A stretch of DNA of 64,000 nt from Liolophura sinensis (GCF_032854445.1 NC_088301.1:11406281-11470280), one strand, 5' to 3'. Positions 48,980-61,454 are shown, numbered from the stretch's first letter. The notes: generated from the letters alone by a model not told the origin. Numbers and translations: made by a program.

Positions 48980-49400
48980 TTTCTCCGGATAGTACAAAAA
49001 ATCTTCATTTCAGACACAAAATAAGGATCGATTCAAAGTCAACATGTTACCTACATATATCTAGCTGTTTTATAGGACAGTCTAGTATCAGATTTAGCAG
49101 AGAAATCTATGCAGCATCGAAATATGTGGAATGAATATCAATTCAGAATGGTTAATGCGGAATCACACAATTCGAATTTGAAAATTTTATGTTTCTCGCT
49201 ATAACTTCTGTTTCCGCCGGGAACTGCTTATTTGTGGAAACCAGATAGCCAATTGTAAATTGTTGTCCATCGCTATTCTCCGGATAGTACAAAAAATCTT
49301 CATTTCAGACACAAAATAAGGATCGTTTCAAAGTTTTATAGGACAGCCTAGCATCAGATTTAGCAGAGAAATCTATGAAGCATCGAAATATGCGGAATGA
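48980..49400. repeat. Direct duplication of about 150 bases around an R3 copy
   Basis: 48978-49133 and 49273-49400 both hold TTCTCCGGATAGTACAAAAA ... AGCAGAGAAATCTATG(C/A)AGC. The second lacks about 29 bases beginning TCAACATGTTACC. Between them is R3 copy 2 (49140-49277). Confidence 0.9.
49140..49277. repeat. Repeat R3, uninterrupted copy (empty site for R2)
   Basis: It aligns with 44000-44025 joined to 44355-44478, without the 330-base R2 insert. Confidence 0.8.
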
Positions 49401-49790
49401 TTAAGCTTCGTCACGTACAATTATACTAGTAGACAGCACGACCATCCAGGCTAACAAATCTCTGGTTGAGTCCACGTGCAATCAACCTTCCCTATAGAGG
49501 TCAGTAAGTCCCTAGTAGAGTAACGCTATAACTGTGGGAATCACAGAAATCACGTGCAACGAGAAGAAATGTCGGTCGTAGCTCAGAAACGTTTCAACCC
49601 CGAAGAGAGAGCTTCTGGAACTTTACAGGCTGGTTTCAGAATTCTGGCTTTAAAACATTTCAAACAAATGTCCAAAGATAATATTTACTAAACAGTTTCT
49701 TCGGCAAGCTACATTTGTAAACTTCAACACTTCAAGCGAAGAAAACTCTCAATCTGTTTATGAAAGAACTCTAAATAGGTTGTACAATTT

Positions 49791-50155
49791 GAAGTGAGTG
49801 AGTGATTGAGTGTTTAGGGTTTAGCGTCGTACTTAACAAATTTTGCAGTCAACTGACGACAAAGGAGTCTTTAGAGTGCATGCTATTTGCCTCCTTGTTG
49901 CAGGACAGATTTCCACCGCTCTTTTATCTAGTGCAGCTTCACTGATACGACTTACCGAAAGCAAGTAAGCCAACCCACCTGAGCCATTACAGCGACAGGT
50001 GTCAACCAGTAGTTGAACTATGCCCTTAATGCTGAACAACAGGCTAGGAAGTTCCAACTTCCTCTTTTAAGGTCTGAGATGTGACCCGACCCATGTTTGA
50101 CCCTGGATCTACCGTCTCCCGGAGCGGAAGCTCTATCAACTGTGCTATCAATATG
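49791..50155 (-). mobile_element. SINE family B, near full length
   Basis: From the AGTGAGTGAGTGATTGAGTG tail, through GATTTCCACCGCTCTTTTAT, to the head with AACTGTGCTATC (A box reversed) at about 50148. It is the second copy of the family nested at 37827. Confidence 0.88.
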
Positions 50156-50159
50156 TAAA

Positions 50160-53100
50160 AAGTTTGGTCTTTCTCACTTTAAAACTTTAAAAGTTACAAG
50201 CCCAAAACTAAAATTACTAATTAGCCATATTTTTTACATTATAACTGAAGAATTTCACAACTGGTCAAAAACTGGTCAGCACCTGAAACAATACATAGGG
50301 GTGAACGAAGATTTAGCGCCGTGTAACATGGAAAAGGATGAAAAAAAAATTCTTCACGTAACACTTTTGAAGAACAACTTTTCCACTATAAATTTTGAGG
50401 ATCCAAATGTTTGATCGCAAAATTTTTCGGAGATTGGATTGTTGTGCACGTTTATCAAATCTCAAAGCAATCGAATCATGGTCATAGAAAAGTAGATTAT
50501 TAAAAGTTTGGAATAGAATCCAATATTATCGCCATAAGCCGTCATCAATTTCAACAAAATTTTGATACCCATTCTCCTAGGCTACTATATTAAATATAAA
50601 ACTAAAATGAAGGTCGACAAGTGTCTATTTTATAAACGTTAAAGTTTCAGGAAGTATTACAGAAGAACAATAATGAAAATCTGAATACTTTCAACACGGT
50701 TCCCTGCCCAAAGAGCTGAGACCCTTAAATATAGTTATATACATGTTGCCTGCTCAGTTACGGATTTGACCGAGTTTAAGTAGTGTACTATATTGAAACG
50801 TTTGCTGTGACGTCAAGCTATTATCTGCACAGTTGATTTTTTTTCAAGAAACCACGTTTTCGAGTTTGTGGTTTGAGAGGTGATGGGTGACGACTTGCAC
50901 TACCTGAGTGCACCTTCGACTGGTATACGGTAGGGATGGATTAGAACTCACGAACACAAGGTTTTAAAACATTCCAGTATCTCACTGAGTTACCCGGGAA
51001 GACCATCCAACCCTTCTCCTTTTAGACGAATTTAAATGTTTATTGTGACGCCAGTCCTTTGTCTAACCGATCCCAAGAATGTTACATATGAAGGGTCCAT
51101 TCGTTTCTGATCAATGTGAAATTCATTTTCTAACAGTCTCGTTTTTCACCTTCATTTCAAATACACCAAATGTTGCCAGTGTGAGAAAAGGCAGAGTAGC
51201 GTCATCAATTCTCTTAGGAACTGTTACGTGCACAACAGCCGTCATCTTCTAAATTTAGCTTGCCACTGTTTACATATGCTGAGTTCAGGGCCTGCTGTCT
51301 GGCTCTGCCTTAGAATGTTCCAGAATACCCTCAGTTCGGGGCCTGTTTGTTTACAACAAGTGTTCAAGAATTTTCTTATTGTAGAATATTCCACCAGGCT
51401 TTATAAAGACCTATGAAAGCAGGTCAAGGGAGAAAGGAGAATTATTGAGAGTTTTGGATACTTTAGCTGTGTGTTAATAAATTGTTGTAAAATAAAATGT
51501 GCTGGTTTCGGTTACTTTTTGTGCGCCTAAGCTGTCGTGTATTTCGAACAAGCCATCTCTTTATAATACAGACAGTTTGGGTCGTAACAGAACAAATATG
51601 AACAGGAAGAATTGATGGATCTAATTTGTGGCATTCTGATTACGAACATGTCTCGAGGTCTGGTTGTATTAATGTGACACTGATTGTATAATCTACTGTC
51701 AGACTTTGCTCGATTATATGGAAGCTTCAATCAATTCAGATTTACACTCCCGCATAACTAATCATAGACCAAGTCACTGTCTTAATCTTACACACCCAAT
51801 AGTCATCTGTATCGAGCACAACCGACTGGACTCCTAGAGGCTGAAAGCGCTCACGCACTAAAACTTCATGTAACATTGTCATGAAAGATCAACCATGCTA
51901 CGTATTATATTCCACTATGCAAATAATGCGGGTTAGCCGACACGAAAGAGCATTCACTGACGCTAATTGTGATGTAACGCTTTTTTTATTATTTGTTTAA
52001 AATGACACCGCGCGATTCTTGAAAAAGAACCGATAATTTTTACGTTTCTACAAACACGTTTAAGAAGAAGAAACAGCTCGCAATAGTTGACTTGGTCCGC
52101 TCCTTGTCGATTCTTTTTCAAGAATCACATGTTGCTCGTCGTAAGGGCATGCGTGCAAATTAGAACTACTCGAATTCTTCTAGGATCTTGGTTTCTTACA
52201 TCCTTTAACCTGATAGTAGCCACTATAAGTGAAATATCCAGAGAAAGAAGTAAATACATCTATCACAAGTTACACATGTTGACTAATATGGCTTTTGTTG
52301 TATTTGGTGTTAGTCAGATAAGGTGAATACCGCTACACTTTAAAGCATCATCCAAGGAAATTAAACTGGGAAGCATGTAGCCTGGTTAAAACATGACTTA
52401 AACGTTATCAGTACAACACCAGGGTCAGGTGCCGTTGGCGGCTAACAGAGTTTCAGTTACGGTAATCTTCGCACCGGCCCATATCTGGCTTTCAGACGGC
52501 TCTCTCACAGTATTCTATTAATTCTTCGACTCAAAGATGCACCTCTAAAATTACAGAGCCACTGCAACTTTCAAGAAGACGGTACATGCCCAATTCCTAA
52601 GCTCCCTGGCGCCGTGTCTGTCCGCTATTCTGTCAGCTCCCCTGACCTTTAACCAAAATTTTACCTCATAAATTTACAACCAAATAATTTTCTCAAAATG
52701 CTATGAACTCAGAATCTGTAAAACGACATGGGCACGTACCAAATCCCACGTTTATTTAAGTGCGTTATGACATAGAAATAGGGCATCTGATCAAACGTCA
52801 CCAGGTAACGGAGTTAACAAGGTCATGTGTCGTGGCGGACAAACCGTGTGGAAGGGAGGTAAGAGGTTATAGTTTACTAGGGGCGTGTATACAGCACCGT
52901 CTGCAGACGATACAGTGGCGATGCAGATTTTTTGAGTGCAAGATGCGATAAGAGACGATTAGAATCGAAAATAAAGGGTCTTTGAAAGAATCGGAAATGT
53001 GTCAGTACAAAGGTAACCGTTGAAGCGTCAAAGTCTCCTGACTATTTACCCATAACGAGACATATACGTAAATCGGCAATATTTTGATGATTGACTCCTG

Positions 53101-53655
53101 ACAGGCAAGCCTATACTTCCTAATTAAGCTTCTTTTTCAATCAATGTTGGGATCTGAACCCACGCCACCACGCAGACCTAAGGCTATTCGTGGAAAGCCA
53201 TACGCTGTTCGCTGCGGGCAGTGGGAGACCGACAAACGAGCATTGATTTCGAGTGTTAATATTGTGCTAGCTATTTATAGAGTTGATTTTATAGATAATG
53301 ACAAAGACTTTTACCACGATCGTTCATCTCTGGTATTGGGAGTAAATACCGTGCAACAAGGAGAAATCGTTACTGATTTACTATCAAGTTGCCTGTTCTC
53401 TCTGAAAAGCAAAAATGATAGACAGTAGATTTCTAGTCGTCTCCGGAGTTATAATTACACGGTATCTGACCATGATATAAAGATATTGCAAACAGCCTAA
53501 TCCAAGCATCACGGGCGCATCTGTTGAAAACTGTACAAGATTTAAGCTATAGCTATCTGATTTAGCTAATTTCTATTTACTTTTTTTGTCTAAGGGACCA
53601 AACACTTATCGTGTGTCCCCTGCGAAAGTATACGTCTAAAGGAAACCAACGTATT
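50160..53655. other. No gene seen
   Basis: Intergenic. 50875-51005 may hold a diverged tRNA-like SINE head on the minus strand (CACTGAGTTACCCGGGAAG). Open frames of 60-105 codons lack support. One at 52087-52326 is discussed as a weak finding. Confidence 0.45.
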
Positions 53656-53659
53656 TTCT

Positions 53660-55030
53660 GATCGGGTATATAGACACCTAACAGGATGCATCGTGTTTTA
53701 TGACTGGGTGTACACACCTAACAGGATGCATCGTGTTTCGTGACTGGGCATAGACACCGAACAAGGAGCATTGTGTTTTATGACCAGGTATAGACACCTA
53801 ACAGGATGTATCGTGTTTTATTGTCAGGTGTAGACACCTAGCAGGATGTATCGCGTTTTATTAACGGGTATACACATCTAACAGGATGCATCGTGTTTTA
53901 TGACCGAGTATAGTCACCTTACAGGATGCATCGTGTTTTATGACTGGATATAGACACATAACAGAATGCATCGTGTTTTATGAGAAGGTACACATACCTA
54001 ACAGGATGGATCATGTTTAATGACTGGATATACTCACCTAACAGGATGGATCGTGTTTATAACCAGGTATAGGCACATATGAAATACATTGTATTTTTAT
54101 GAAAGGGAATAGACAGCTTAAAGGATGCATAGTGTTTTATGATTGGGTATGCACACCTAACAGGATATATATTGTTTTATGACGTGGTATGTAGACATCC
54201 AATATGATGTCATCGTGTTTTATGACAAGGTATAGACGTCTAACACGAATCATTGTGTTTTATGACTGGCAGGAGCCGTCGTTTTATGTGCATGTATATA
54301 GACGTGAAAAAGAAACCATCGTGCTTTTTGACCAGGTGTACACACCTAGCAGGATATAGACGTGTAATAAAAACCATCCTGTTTTATGACCACGTATACA
54401 AACCTAATAGACGACGTTGGGCTATATGTATGTATATAGACGTCTGAAAGTGTTATGGTTCAGTACATGACCATCTACAGAAACCATCATGTTGTTTGTA
54501 TGTGTAGAGACACCTATTAGAACCATCGGGTTTACGACTGGTATATGAACACCCACAAGAACCATGGTACTACATGTATGTTTAGAGGCATCCGTTAGAA
54601 CCTTCGTCTTTTATGACCTGGCATATAATTACCTACGGGGGCCTCCGTGGCTCAGTTGGTTAGCGCGCTAGCGCAGCGTAATGACCCAGGAGTCTCTCAC
54701 CAATGCGGTCGCTGTGAGTTCAAGTCCAGCTCATGCTGGCTTCCTCTCCGGCCGTACGTGGGAAGGTCTTCCAGCAACCTGCGGATGGTCGTGGGTTTCC
54801 CGAGGGCTCTTCCCCCTTTCCCACCCACCATAATGCTGGCCGCCGTCGTATAAGTGAAATATTATTGAGTACGGCGTAAAACACCAATCAAATAAATAAA
54901 TAAATAAATAAATATAATCACCTAAAGAAACCATCGTGCGGTATGTGTGTAGAAGCATCTGTTAAAACCATGTTTTTGAAGACCTGGTATATAGACACCT
55001 ACAGAAACCATTGTGCTACATGCTATGACA
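53660..55030. repeat. Minisatellite, 40-base unit, split by a SINE
   Basis: Units of the form TAGACACCTAACAGGATGCA followed by TCGTGTTTTATGACTGGGTA repeat about 24 times to 54640. Diverged units continue after the SINE from 54915 to about 55030. Identity is highest on the left and falls to the right. Confidence 0.93.
54641..54912 (+). mobile_element. SINE family A, full length, inside a minisatellite
   Basis: Near-consensus head GGCCTCCGTGGCTCAGTTGG with A and B boxes, full body and long AAATA tail. ATATAATTACCTA before and ATATAATCACCTA after form a 13-base target duplication with one change. Confidence 0.95.
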
Positions 55031-55034
55031 GGTT

Positions 55035-57000
55035 CCTCTAGCAATTCTAGTCTGAGGAGAGGGATAACACTTGAGTAGCTAATGCGAGAATAACGGCTCT
55101 TTGACTGATTTCACAGGTCATTAAGGCCTTTTGTGGCCCTTCTTTCGTCTGAAGTGGACTCAGTTTTGTCATCACTTTTACCCCGATGATTTGTATAGGA
55201 TCCAAGACGACCTAATGGCGTTAAAGCAAGACGCAGCTCTAGGCGTAAACGACCTCAAGAAAACAACATGTCTGCCATCGGGTACTCCACCCAAAGGGTA
55301 TATCAGTAGTATTTCAGCGGGAGTGTTAGGAGATTATCTAAGTCTTTGTTAGCACGCCACTCCCCAATCCGTCATCGTTACTATCACGCGAACGCCCAAC
55401 AACTTTCTTTGGCACTAAAGTACCAAGTCTCTATGAGTGTAGAGTATAGCTTTACGAGGTAATCTTCACGTTACATTTGCTTACTTAGATCATCTTGACA
55501 TAAACGTTAAAAAATGCTACCATTCTCTGAGCAGTAACGACAGAACGTAAGCAGGAAAAGTAAATATGCCCGCCATAATCATGAGAAAGAACTTCATGCC
55601 ACTAGATAGGAAATTCTCCCACTTCAGTGCAGCGGTGAGGTGTAATTTCTTTTATGCAGAAATATAAGTAAAACTTACTTGAATATAAAGTACAATTACT
55701 GAAGAACCTGTGCGTGAAAAATTGATTTGATGCGATTTATACTTTTTGTTTAATCAACAGACAAAAGTAGTGTAAAAAGCACATTTTCTATTTAATGCGT
55801 TTTCCTTCATAATAAAAATATGATTGCGTGAACCAAAATCATTTCCACATATTTGGTGTCTAGTTTGGGTGTAGTAGGTTATAACGAAGTATCGAGATGG
55901 TTCATGCAATCATATTTTTATAAATGCAAAAAAAAAAAAAAAAAGAAGAAATAATGTGGAAGTTCAGAAGACATTGATCATACCATTTCATGGCATCTAA
56001 TGCATTGTTCGTATTGGTTCAATGGTAACATGTGTGCCTTGAAATCGTTGTGTCGAATAAGATAACGAGTTTGATTCCTGTATTTGCATGTTTTTTTTTG
56101 TATTTCTTAACAAAGTGAGGTGATGAAGGGGGAGGCGGGGGTGTTAATTTGAACCACACAAGAAATTCTTTTTTATATTTCTTCATATATTGTCAAGCAG
56201 TATGTTAGATAAGTTTAAATATGTTACTGGAAATTTATTTAGATTATATACAGTATTCTTAAATTTAAGCTCTAAGCTATTTACTTAAGCTAACATCATA
56301 TCGTACAACTGCATTGAGATAGGGGCCAACTGTTTATCAGCTTATCATCGTAATAAATTCACATGGGATCACGGTATAATTCTTAAGACAAAAATTACTT
56401 TAAACACCAACTTTAGACGGAAAAGGATATTATTCTATGTATTTAACGGCAAACAGTAGGCTGATTAGCAAATAATAATTTAGTTTGGCCTATTTCATTT
56501 CTTGCTATATATATATTCTTAGTTTCTTGGCCGTTTGTGCTGAACGTTGTTTTGGAAATTTGTCCTACTTACTGAGACAATCGTCCGTTATTGCTATAAG
56601 AATATCTGTTTAGATGACTAGATTTAACAGATTTTTTCACGTGGCATTTGTTAAGCAAAAGAGTGTACTGGTTTTGTAAGTCTCCTTGCGGACACCAACA
56701 ATAGAGCCATCAGTACAATATATCTGTAAATACACATCTACGATGTGAGATGAATGCATACTACAGTCTTGCACCGACCTATCTCAACACTAATATAGGA
56801 CGCAAGAGTACAACAATCTACCGCCCAACGAAAACAGGATCCGAGTAGGGCAACGGTCTACCACCCAACCATTTCAGAGTTATAGCAATAAGAAATGTTG
56901 GAAAACAAAAATCTACCTCTCGTCTACCTCAGAGCTTTACCCATCAGGGGTGAAAGAGTTCAGTAATTTGCTATCATACAGCATACTGAGCGTCATAGTC
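55035..57000. other. No gene seen; one tRNA-like relic
   Basis: AT-rich intergenic DNA. A relic at 56010-56090 is listed separately. Nothing coding is recognised. Confidence 0.5.
56010..56090 (+). other. tRNA-like relic (A box, imperfect B box)
   Basis: TGGTTCAATGG fits the Pol III A box, and GAGTTTGATTCCTG about 45 bases later is one base off the B-box core. The flanks do not form a convincing acceptor stem, so it is a decayed tRNA or SINE head rather than a tRNA gene. Confidence 0.3.
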
Positions 57001-57009
57001 ACGAGTAAT

Positions 57010-57692
57010 GCACGAGTACAGCCATTTACTGCCCAAGAATCTCAGCGTGATAGTCTCGAGGAATAGGGGACTAAAACTATCGCCCAACAATCACAGCGCC
57101 GTAGTCATGAGGGATACAAGAGTAAAGCAATTTACCATCCAACAACCACAGCGCCATGGCCATGAGGGATGCACGAACAAAGCAATTTACCATCCAACAA
57201 TCACAGCGCCGTAGTCATGAGGGATACAAGAGTAAGGCAATTTACCACTTAACAACCACAGCGCCATGGCCATGAGGGATGCAAGAACAAAGCAATTTAC
57301 CATCAAACAATCACAGCGCCGTAGTCATGAGGGATACAGGAGTAAAGCAATTTACCACCCAACCACCTCAGCGCCATAGTCACGAGGCATACAAGAACAA
57401 AGCAATTTACCACCCAACAATCACAGCGCCAGTCACAAGGGATACAAGAGTAAAACAATACACCATTCAACAATCTCAGCGCCATAGTCATGAGAGGTAC
57501 AGGAGTAAAGCAATCTACCACCCAACCACCTCAGCGCCATAGTCACGAGGCATACAAGAACAAAGCAATTTACCACCCAACAATCACAGCGCCAGTCACA
57601 AGGGATACAAGAGTAAAACAATACACCATTCAACAATCTCAGCGCCATAGTCATGAGAGGTACAGGAGTAAAGCAATCTACCACCCAAAATC
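57010..57692. repeat. Minisatellite, about 54-base unit with 162-base higher-order repeat
   Basis: Units contain AAGCAATTTACCACCCAACA, TCACAGCGCC and AGTCATGAGGGATAC. From 57371 a block of three variants (spacing 56, 52 and 54 bases) is repeated at 57533 almost unchanged. Open frames on both strands reading repeated peptides are artefacts of units near a multiple of three. Confidence 0.93.
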
Positions 57693-57788
57693 AGCTTTGT
57701 GCCCACAGGAATACAGGATTAGACAATAAACTCCTCGAGGATATACGAGCACAAACAGCTGAAGTAAAACGCAATAAAAAAATTATGG

Positions 57789-57900
<112 letters not shown>

Positions 57901-57977
57901 ACAAGGGAACATTTTGTCAGTCCAGCTAGGATCCAAGCCATCATCGCCCAGGAAAGGGAATCTCATTGTCCCAATGC

Positions 57978-58150
57978 CTAGCATCTTCCCGGGGAAAACC
58001 CACGGCCATCCGCAGGTTGCTGGAAGACCTTCCCACTTACCGCCGGAGTGGAAGTCAAGCTGGACTTGAGCTCACAGCGACCGCATTGGTGAGAGGCTTC
58101 TGGGTCATTGCGCTGCGCTAGCGCGTTAACCAACTGAGCCAAGGAGGCCC
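57978..58150 (-). mobile_element. SINE family A, tail missing
   Basis: Minus-strand body and full tRNA-like head (GCGTTAACCAACTGAGCCAA at the right). The 3' tail is absent; about 80 bases of other sequence separate it from the (TA)n tract. Confidence 0.9.
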
Positions 58151-59180
58151 CATTTCTGAAGATGATGGGGCAGTTCGGGCGGCCTACTGCGCTTGGTATG
58201 GTAACATCTCTCTGGATATTTTAATGGTGATAGTTACGTACGGCATAAGCTTATAACCTAATTATAATATAAAAAATATGTGAATATATAAAGACAACCA
58301 TTGTACACTGAAACCTACGGTGCACTCATTTTGTGTATGTTTTACTGTGCATGTATAGAATTTACTACAAGAAATGATTAATAAGGATTGCAATTTTTTC
58401 TTTTTTTAGACTAGGTACGTCATGTTCACATGTTGGTGCACTGCTGTTTTATGTGGACACAGTCAGCAAAATGATGGATACAAGTTGCACATCACAGCCT
58501 TGCAGATGGATAATGCCAGTAGCTTTAAAGAATGTAAGTTTCACTACTGTTTTTAAACATGAAAGCAATACTACATCACAGATATTCTCACTTGAAGGTT
58601 ATCTTCTCTGTTTACATGTATATTGTTACAGACATGCTGTGAAATATGTGTATATGTTTAGCTCAAGTCAGCGTGATCATAATAGTTGTATTATCTCCCT
58701 CGTGTAGATTTCTTATTCAAAAGTCCGGGACATTGAATTCAAATCAGCCGTGGGCAAAAATGAAGGAGTTGGAGAATGGAATTCCACGCAGTTCACAACC
58801 AGAATCGAGGGGGATTGGGAAAGATCATTCTCCAGCAACAGCAGAAAAAGATGACTTGTTCAAGGGACTCTTCCAAGTGCGTCCTTTTGCCGTTGTGTTA
58901 GCTGTGTCAAAGGACTACCATCAACATCACATGCCAAAACACACTGAAAAACCACAGTACTTACCTTCACTGCTTTACAGTGTGGACAAGGATTATGCTC
59001 ATTTTGATGAACTTCTGGAAGAATCTTAAAGTACTCATGGACAAGATACAAGTGACATTATCCATGGTAAAAAATGTGGAAATGAGGACCCGGAAGCAGG
59101 CAAAGTGGTTTAAGTTCAGAGCAGGCAGAATAACTGCATCCAACATTAAGATAGCAACTGTGACCGCTCTGGACCATCCA

Positions 59181-59397
59181 CAGCGCAGCGTAATGACCCA
59201 GGAGCCTCTCACCAATGCGGTCGCTGTGAGTTCAAATCCAGTTCATGCTGGCTTCCTCTCCGACCATACGTGGTAAGGTCTTCCAACAACCTGGGGATGA
59301 TCGCGGTTTTCTCCCACCATAATGCTGGCCGCCGCAGTATAAGTGAAATATTCTTGAGTACGGCGTAAAACACCAATGAAATAAATAAAATAAATAA
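59181..59397 (+). mobile_element. SINE family A interrupting the YqaJ relic
   Basis: It starts inside the head (CAGCGCAGCGTAATGACCCA) and runs to the AAATA tail. It lies between the RITASN block and the VHESVALEEY block of the decayed gene. Whether the target was exon or intron is not settled. Confidence 0.92.
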
Positions 59398-60561
59398 TTT
59401 TTTTCCCAGCCGCTTAAATGTAATTCTTTTTATCGCGGGATAGATATATTGACAAGCCCAGTTTTCATATGTGTGTTATATTGCTCGAACAAACACAAAA
59501 AATCTGACACGAGCTCCACTGTCACGTTTGAGGGGCGGAAATGTCCACGAGTCAGTTGCGCTGGAAGAATACACAAAGTTAATGGAGAAACGCCACGGTA
59601 GCCTGGTGGTCCAGTCGTGTGGGTTTTTCATCTCGGTGCGTCTTCAGATGCATTGATATAGTGCAGTTGCTATGGGAAAGGGGTGAAAGAAATGAAGGTA
59701 AGATTTACATATTTCATCATCATTTTGTACGCCTACTTACGCCATATGATCTCCAGTCTGAGTTATGTATGTGAGTTATGTTGGCTGATGTCTAGTCCCA
59801 TGCTAATGAATTTTTTCCTTCATGTAAGGGCGATCACTGCCAGGTTATGAGAGGAACAAACCGGGGAAAATTTTCCCAGCTACCTGTTGAATCTTTACAC
59901 TTTACACTTCAAGCAAAACACTGAGCGCTGAATTTGACAAGTGCTAATCAGTCACTACCACTTTAACCATGTGAGTCGCCTCTGGCATGAGGTTTGAGTT
60001 TGTGAAATTGATTGAATGCATGTTAAGTAAATAGAACATGTATAGTAACACTATAATTTTCCTAAAGTTGCAGTGCCCCTTCTCCCTGAAGGATAAGTAC
60101 CTGGGTAGCCTGTTCCATGAGGTATTTGCCAAATAGATCTTTCTTGACATTTCAAAGTTAGGTAAACTAAAACAGACCAGAGGCATCCATATTATTACCA
60201 GGTAATTATGATAATGTTATTTAATGATTTTTTCATTTGGAAGATGTCAGTTGGTTTTATGAGAGAACGTAACTGGAGGCCACGTGGTGAACTACCAATC
60301 TTTAGCAAGTTACTGACAAACTTGTTTAAGTTGGTCTGCACAAAAATCATACATTACCAGCTTCCAACTAAATTATAATTCATTTAAATTAAATGATATA
60401 CCAAAATATATCTCCTGATTTTTGTTGAGTACAGTAATATCATTCTGATTCTGATTTCACGACATTTTTTCTCTTTGTAGACTCAAGCCCAAATGTTCAT
60501 CCTGCAAGTTGACTACTGCGATCTTGTCATCTGAATCCCATAGAGCCTGCTGAGTTTTAGG

Positions 60562-60837
60562 GTGCAGCCAAGCCAAGTCTTGTGGGAAGAAGTACTGCCT
60601 ATACTGGTAGACCACAGGGTTATCATGCCAGAACCGATTACCAGATGGTTTAGAGAACCAGGCCGACTAGTACCGTTTAAAGGCAATGCATGCGAGACCC
60701 ATTGCATCTGCAATGGAGGTGAAGGCTATGGAGATATGGTTGAATGTGGTTCAGCAAACTGTAAGATTGAGTGGTATCATCGTAAGTGCTTGAAGATCAA
60801 GCACCTCCCTGAGGGAGACTGGATTTGTCCAACTTGA
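60562..60837 (+). pseudogene. PHD finger block of the SWIM/YqaJ/PHD relic
   Basis: This open frame of 91 codons ends in TGA. It holds WEEVLPILV, seen after the exonuclease domain in this family, then a PHD finger with Cys4-His-Cys order. The zinc ligands visible are HCIC, VECGSANC, YHRKC and WIC. The eighth ligand, expected as CPxC, is missing because the frame ends at CPT. It is in a different frame from the preceding block. Confidence 0.75.
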
Positions 60838-60959
60838 TTAGACGCAAGATTAGAATAGCAGTGCATTTTTACTTCTTCTCAAGGATGTGGCCAACAGCCT
60901 TTTGTCTCAGCATTCAGATTTGTAAAGAAAAAAAGGAAAATATTCACTTAAACAAATGT

Positions 60960-61450
60960 GTGTTTCATTTTATTTTACCTGGTATACATGTCATCAAAAG
61001 TAGACAAAAAATACCTATCACACGTGGCTTTGTTTATTCTTTGAAAGAAAAAATTAGGACCATCTTGTCAACATATAACAAATTTGCATGAAAATGTGGA
61101 ACAAAAGAGTGACAGGTCCAAGTTAATGGATTTATATATACATGTTTATGAAAACAGTGAGGTTTGACCATATGGTTTATCACGGATCAGATACATGAAC
61201 GATTTGTGATGTTCTATTTCATCTGGTGTACCCATCATCAAAAGTAAAAGACTAAAATACATCTTATATGGTTCGCTTTAACCATGGACCAACTTCTAAC
61301 ATATGTGGAAAATGCGGAATAAACAGGGTATAAATATATTATTACTCTTGTCTAAAACAGACTCAAAATACATATCGCATGCGTCTTTCATTAACCTTCC
61401 GAAGACTCATAAAAAACAAGGAACCATCTTGTGGAGGTATCAACAACGAA
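60960..61450. repeat. Degenerate tandem repeats downstream of the YqaJ relic
   Basis: CATCAAAAGTA(G/A)A(C/A)... and (A)CCATCTTGT / ACATATG(T)GGAAAA-type blocks recur at about 60990-61105, 61222-61320 and 61345-61440. Low similarity; a possible old tandem duplication. Confidence 0.45.
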
Positions 61451-61454
61451 CGAA

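Larger units (their letters stand above)
58410..60837 (+). pseudogene. Decayed SWIM zinc finger / YqaJ-type exonuclease / PHD finger gene
   Basis: Exon-like blocks keep splice borders: 58410-58533, 58707 to about 59170, about 59460-59697, 60074-60201 and 60481-60837. The first gives LGTSCSHVGALLFYV, the second half of a SWIM zinc finger, with CTSQPCRWIMP after it. The next gives WFKFRAGRITASN, the entry to a YqaJ/lambda-exonuclease fold, followed later by GGNVHESVALEEYTKLME. SSDAL and KEMK, joined across the intron to CPFSLKDKY, are the likely metal-binding Asp and Glu-x-Lys. HPYYYQ, then TQAQMFILQVDYCD, close the domain. The last block has WEEVLPILV and a PHD finger (CICNGGEGYGDMVEC ... EWYHRKC ... 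WICPT) lacking its final Cys. Damage includes two frame changes in block 2, a SINE at 59181-59397, a TAG before the KEMK motif, a stop and frame change in block 4, and a stop after CDLVI. Retained introns argue against a processed copy. Confidence 0.75.

Noticed and set aside
53660-54640. CRISPR-like array
   Set aside because: Units are directly adjacent, degenerate 40-base repeats without distinct spacers, in an animal genome.
54647-54958. Open frames of 68-75 codons on both strands, also at 2633-2997, 14809-15045 and 38831-39154
   Set aside because: The same peptide (for example [19 protein letters not shown]) recurs wherever SINE A lies; it is a read-through of the SINE.
57008-57729. Repetitive proteins in several frames on both strands
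   Set aside because: The repeat unit is close to a multiple of three, so several frames stay open by default; no start context, signal peptide or splice support.
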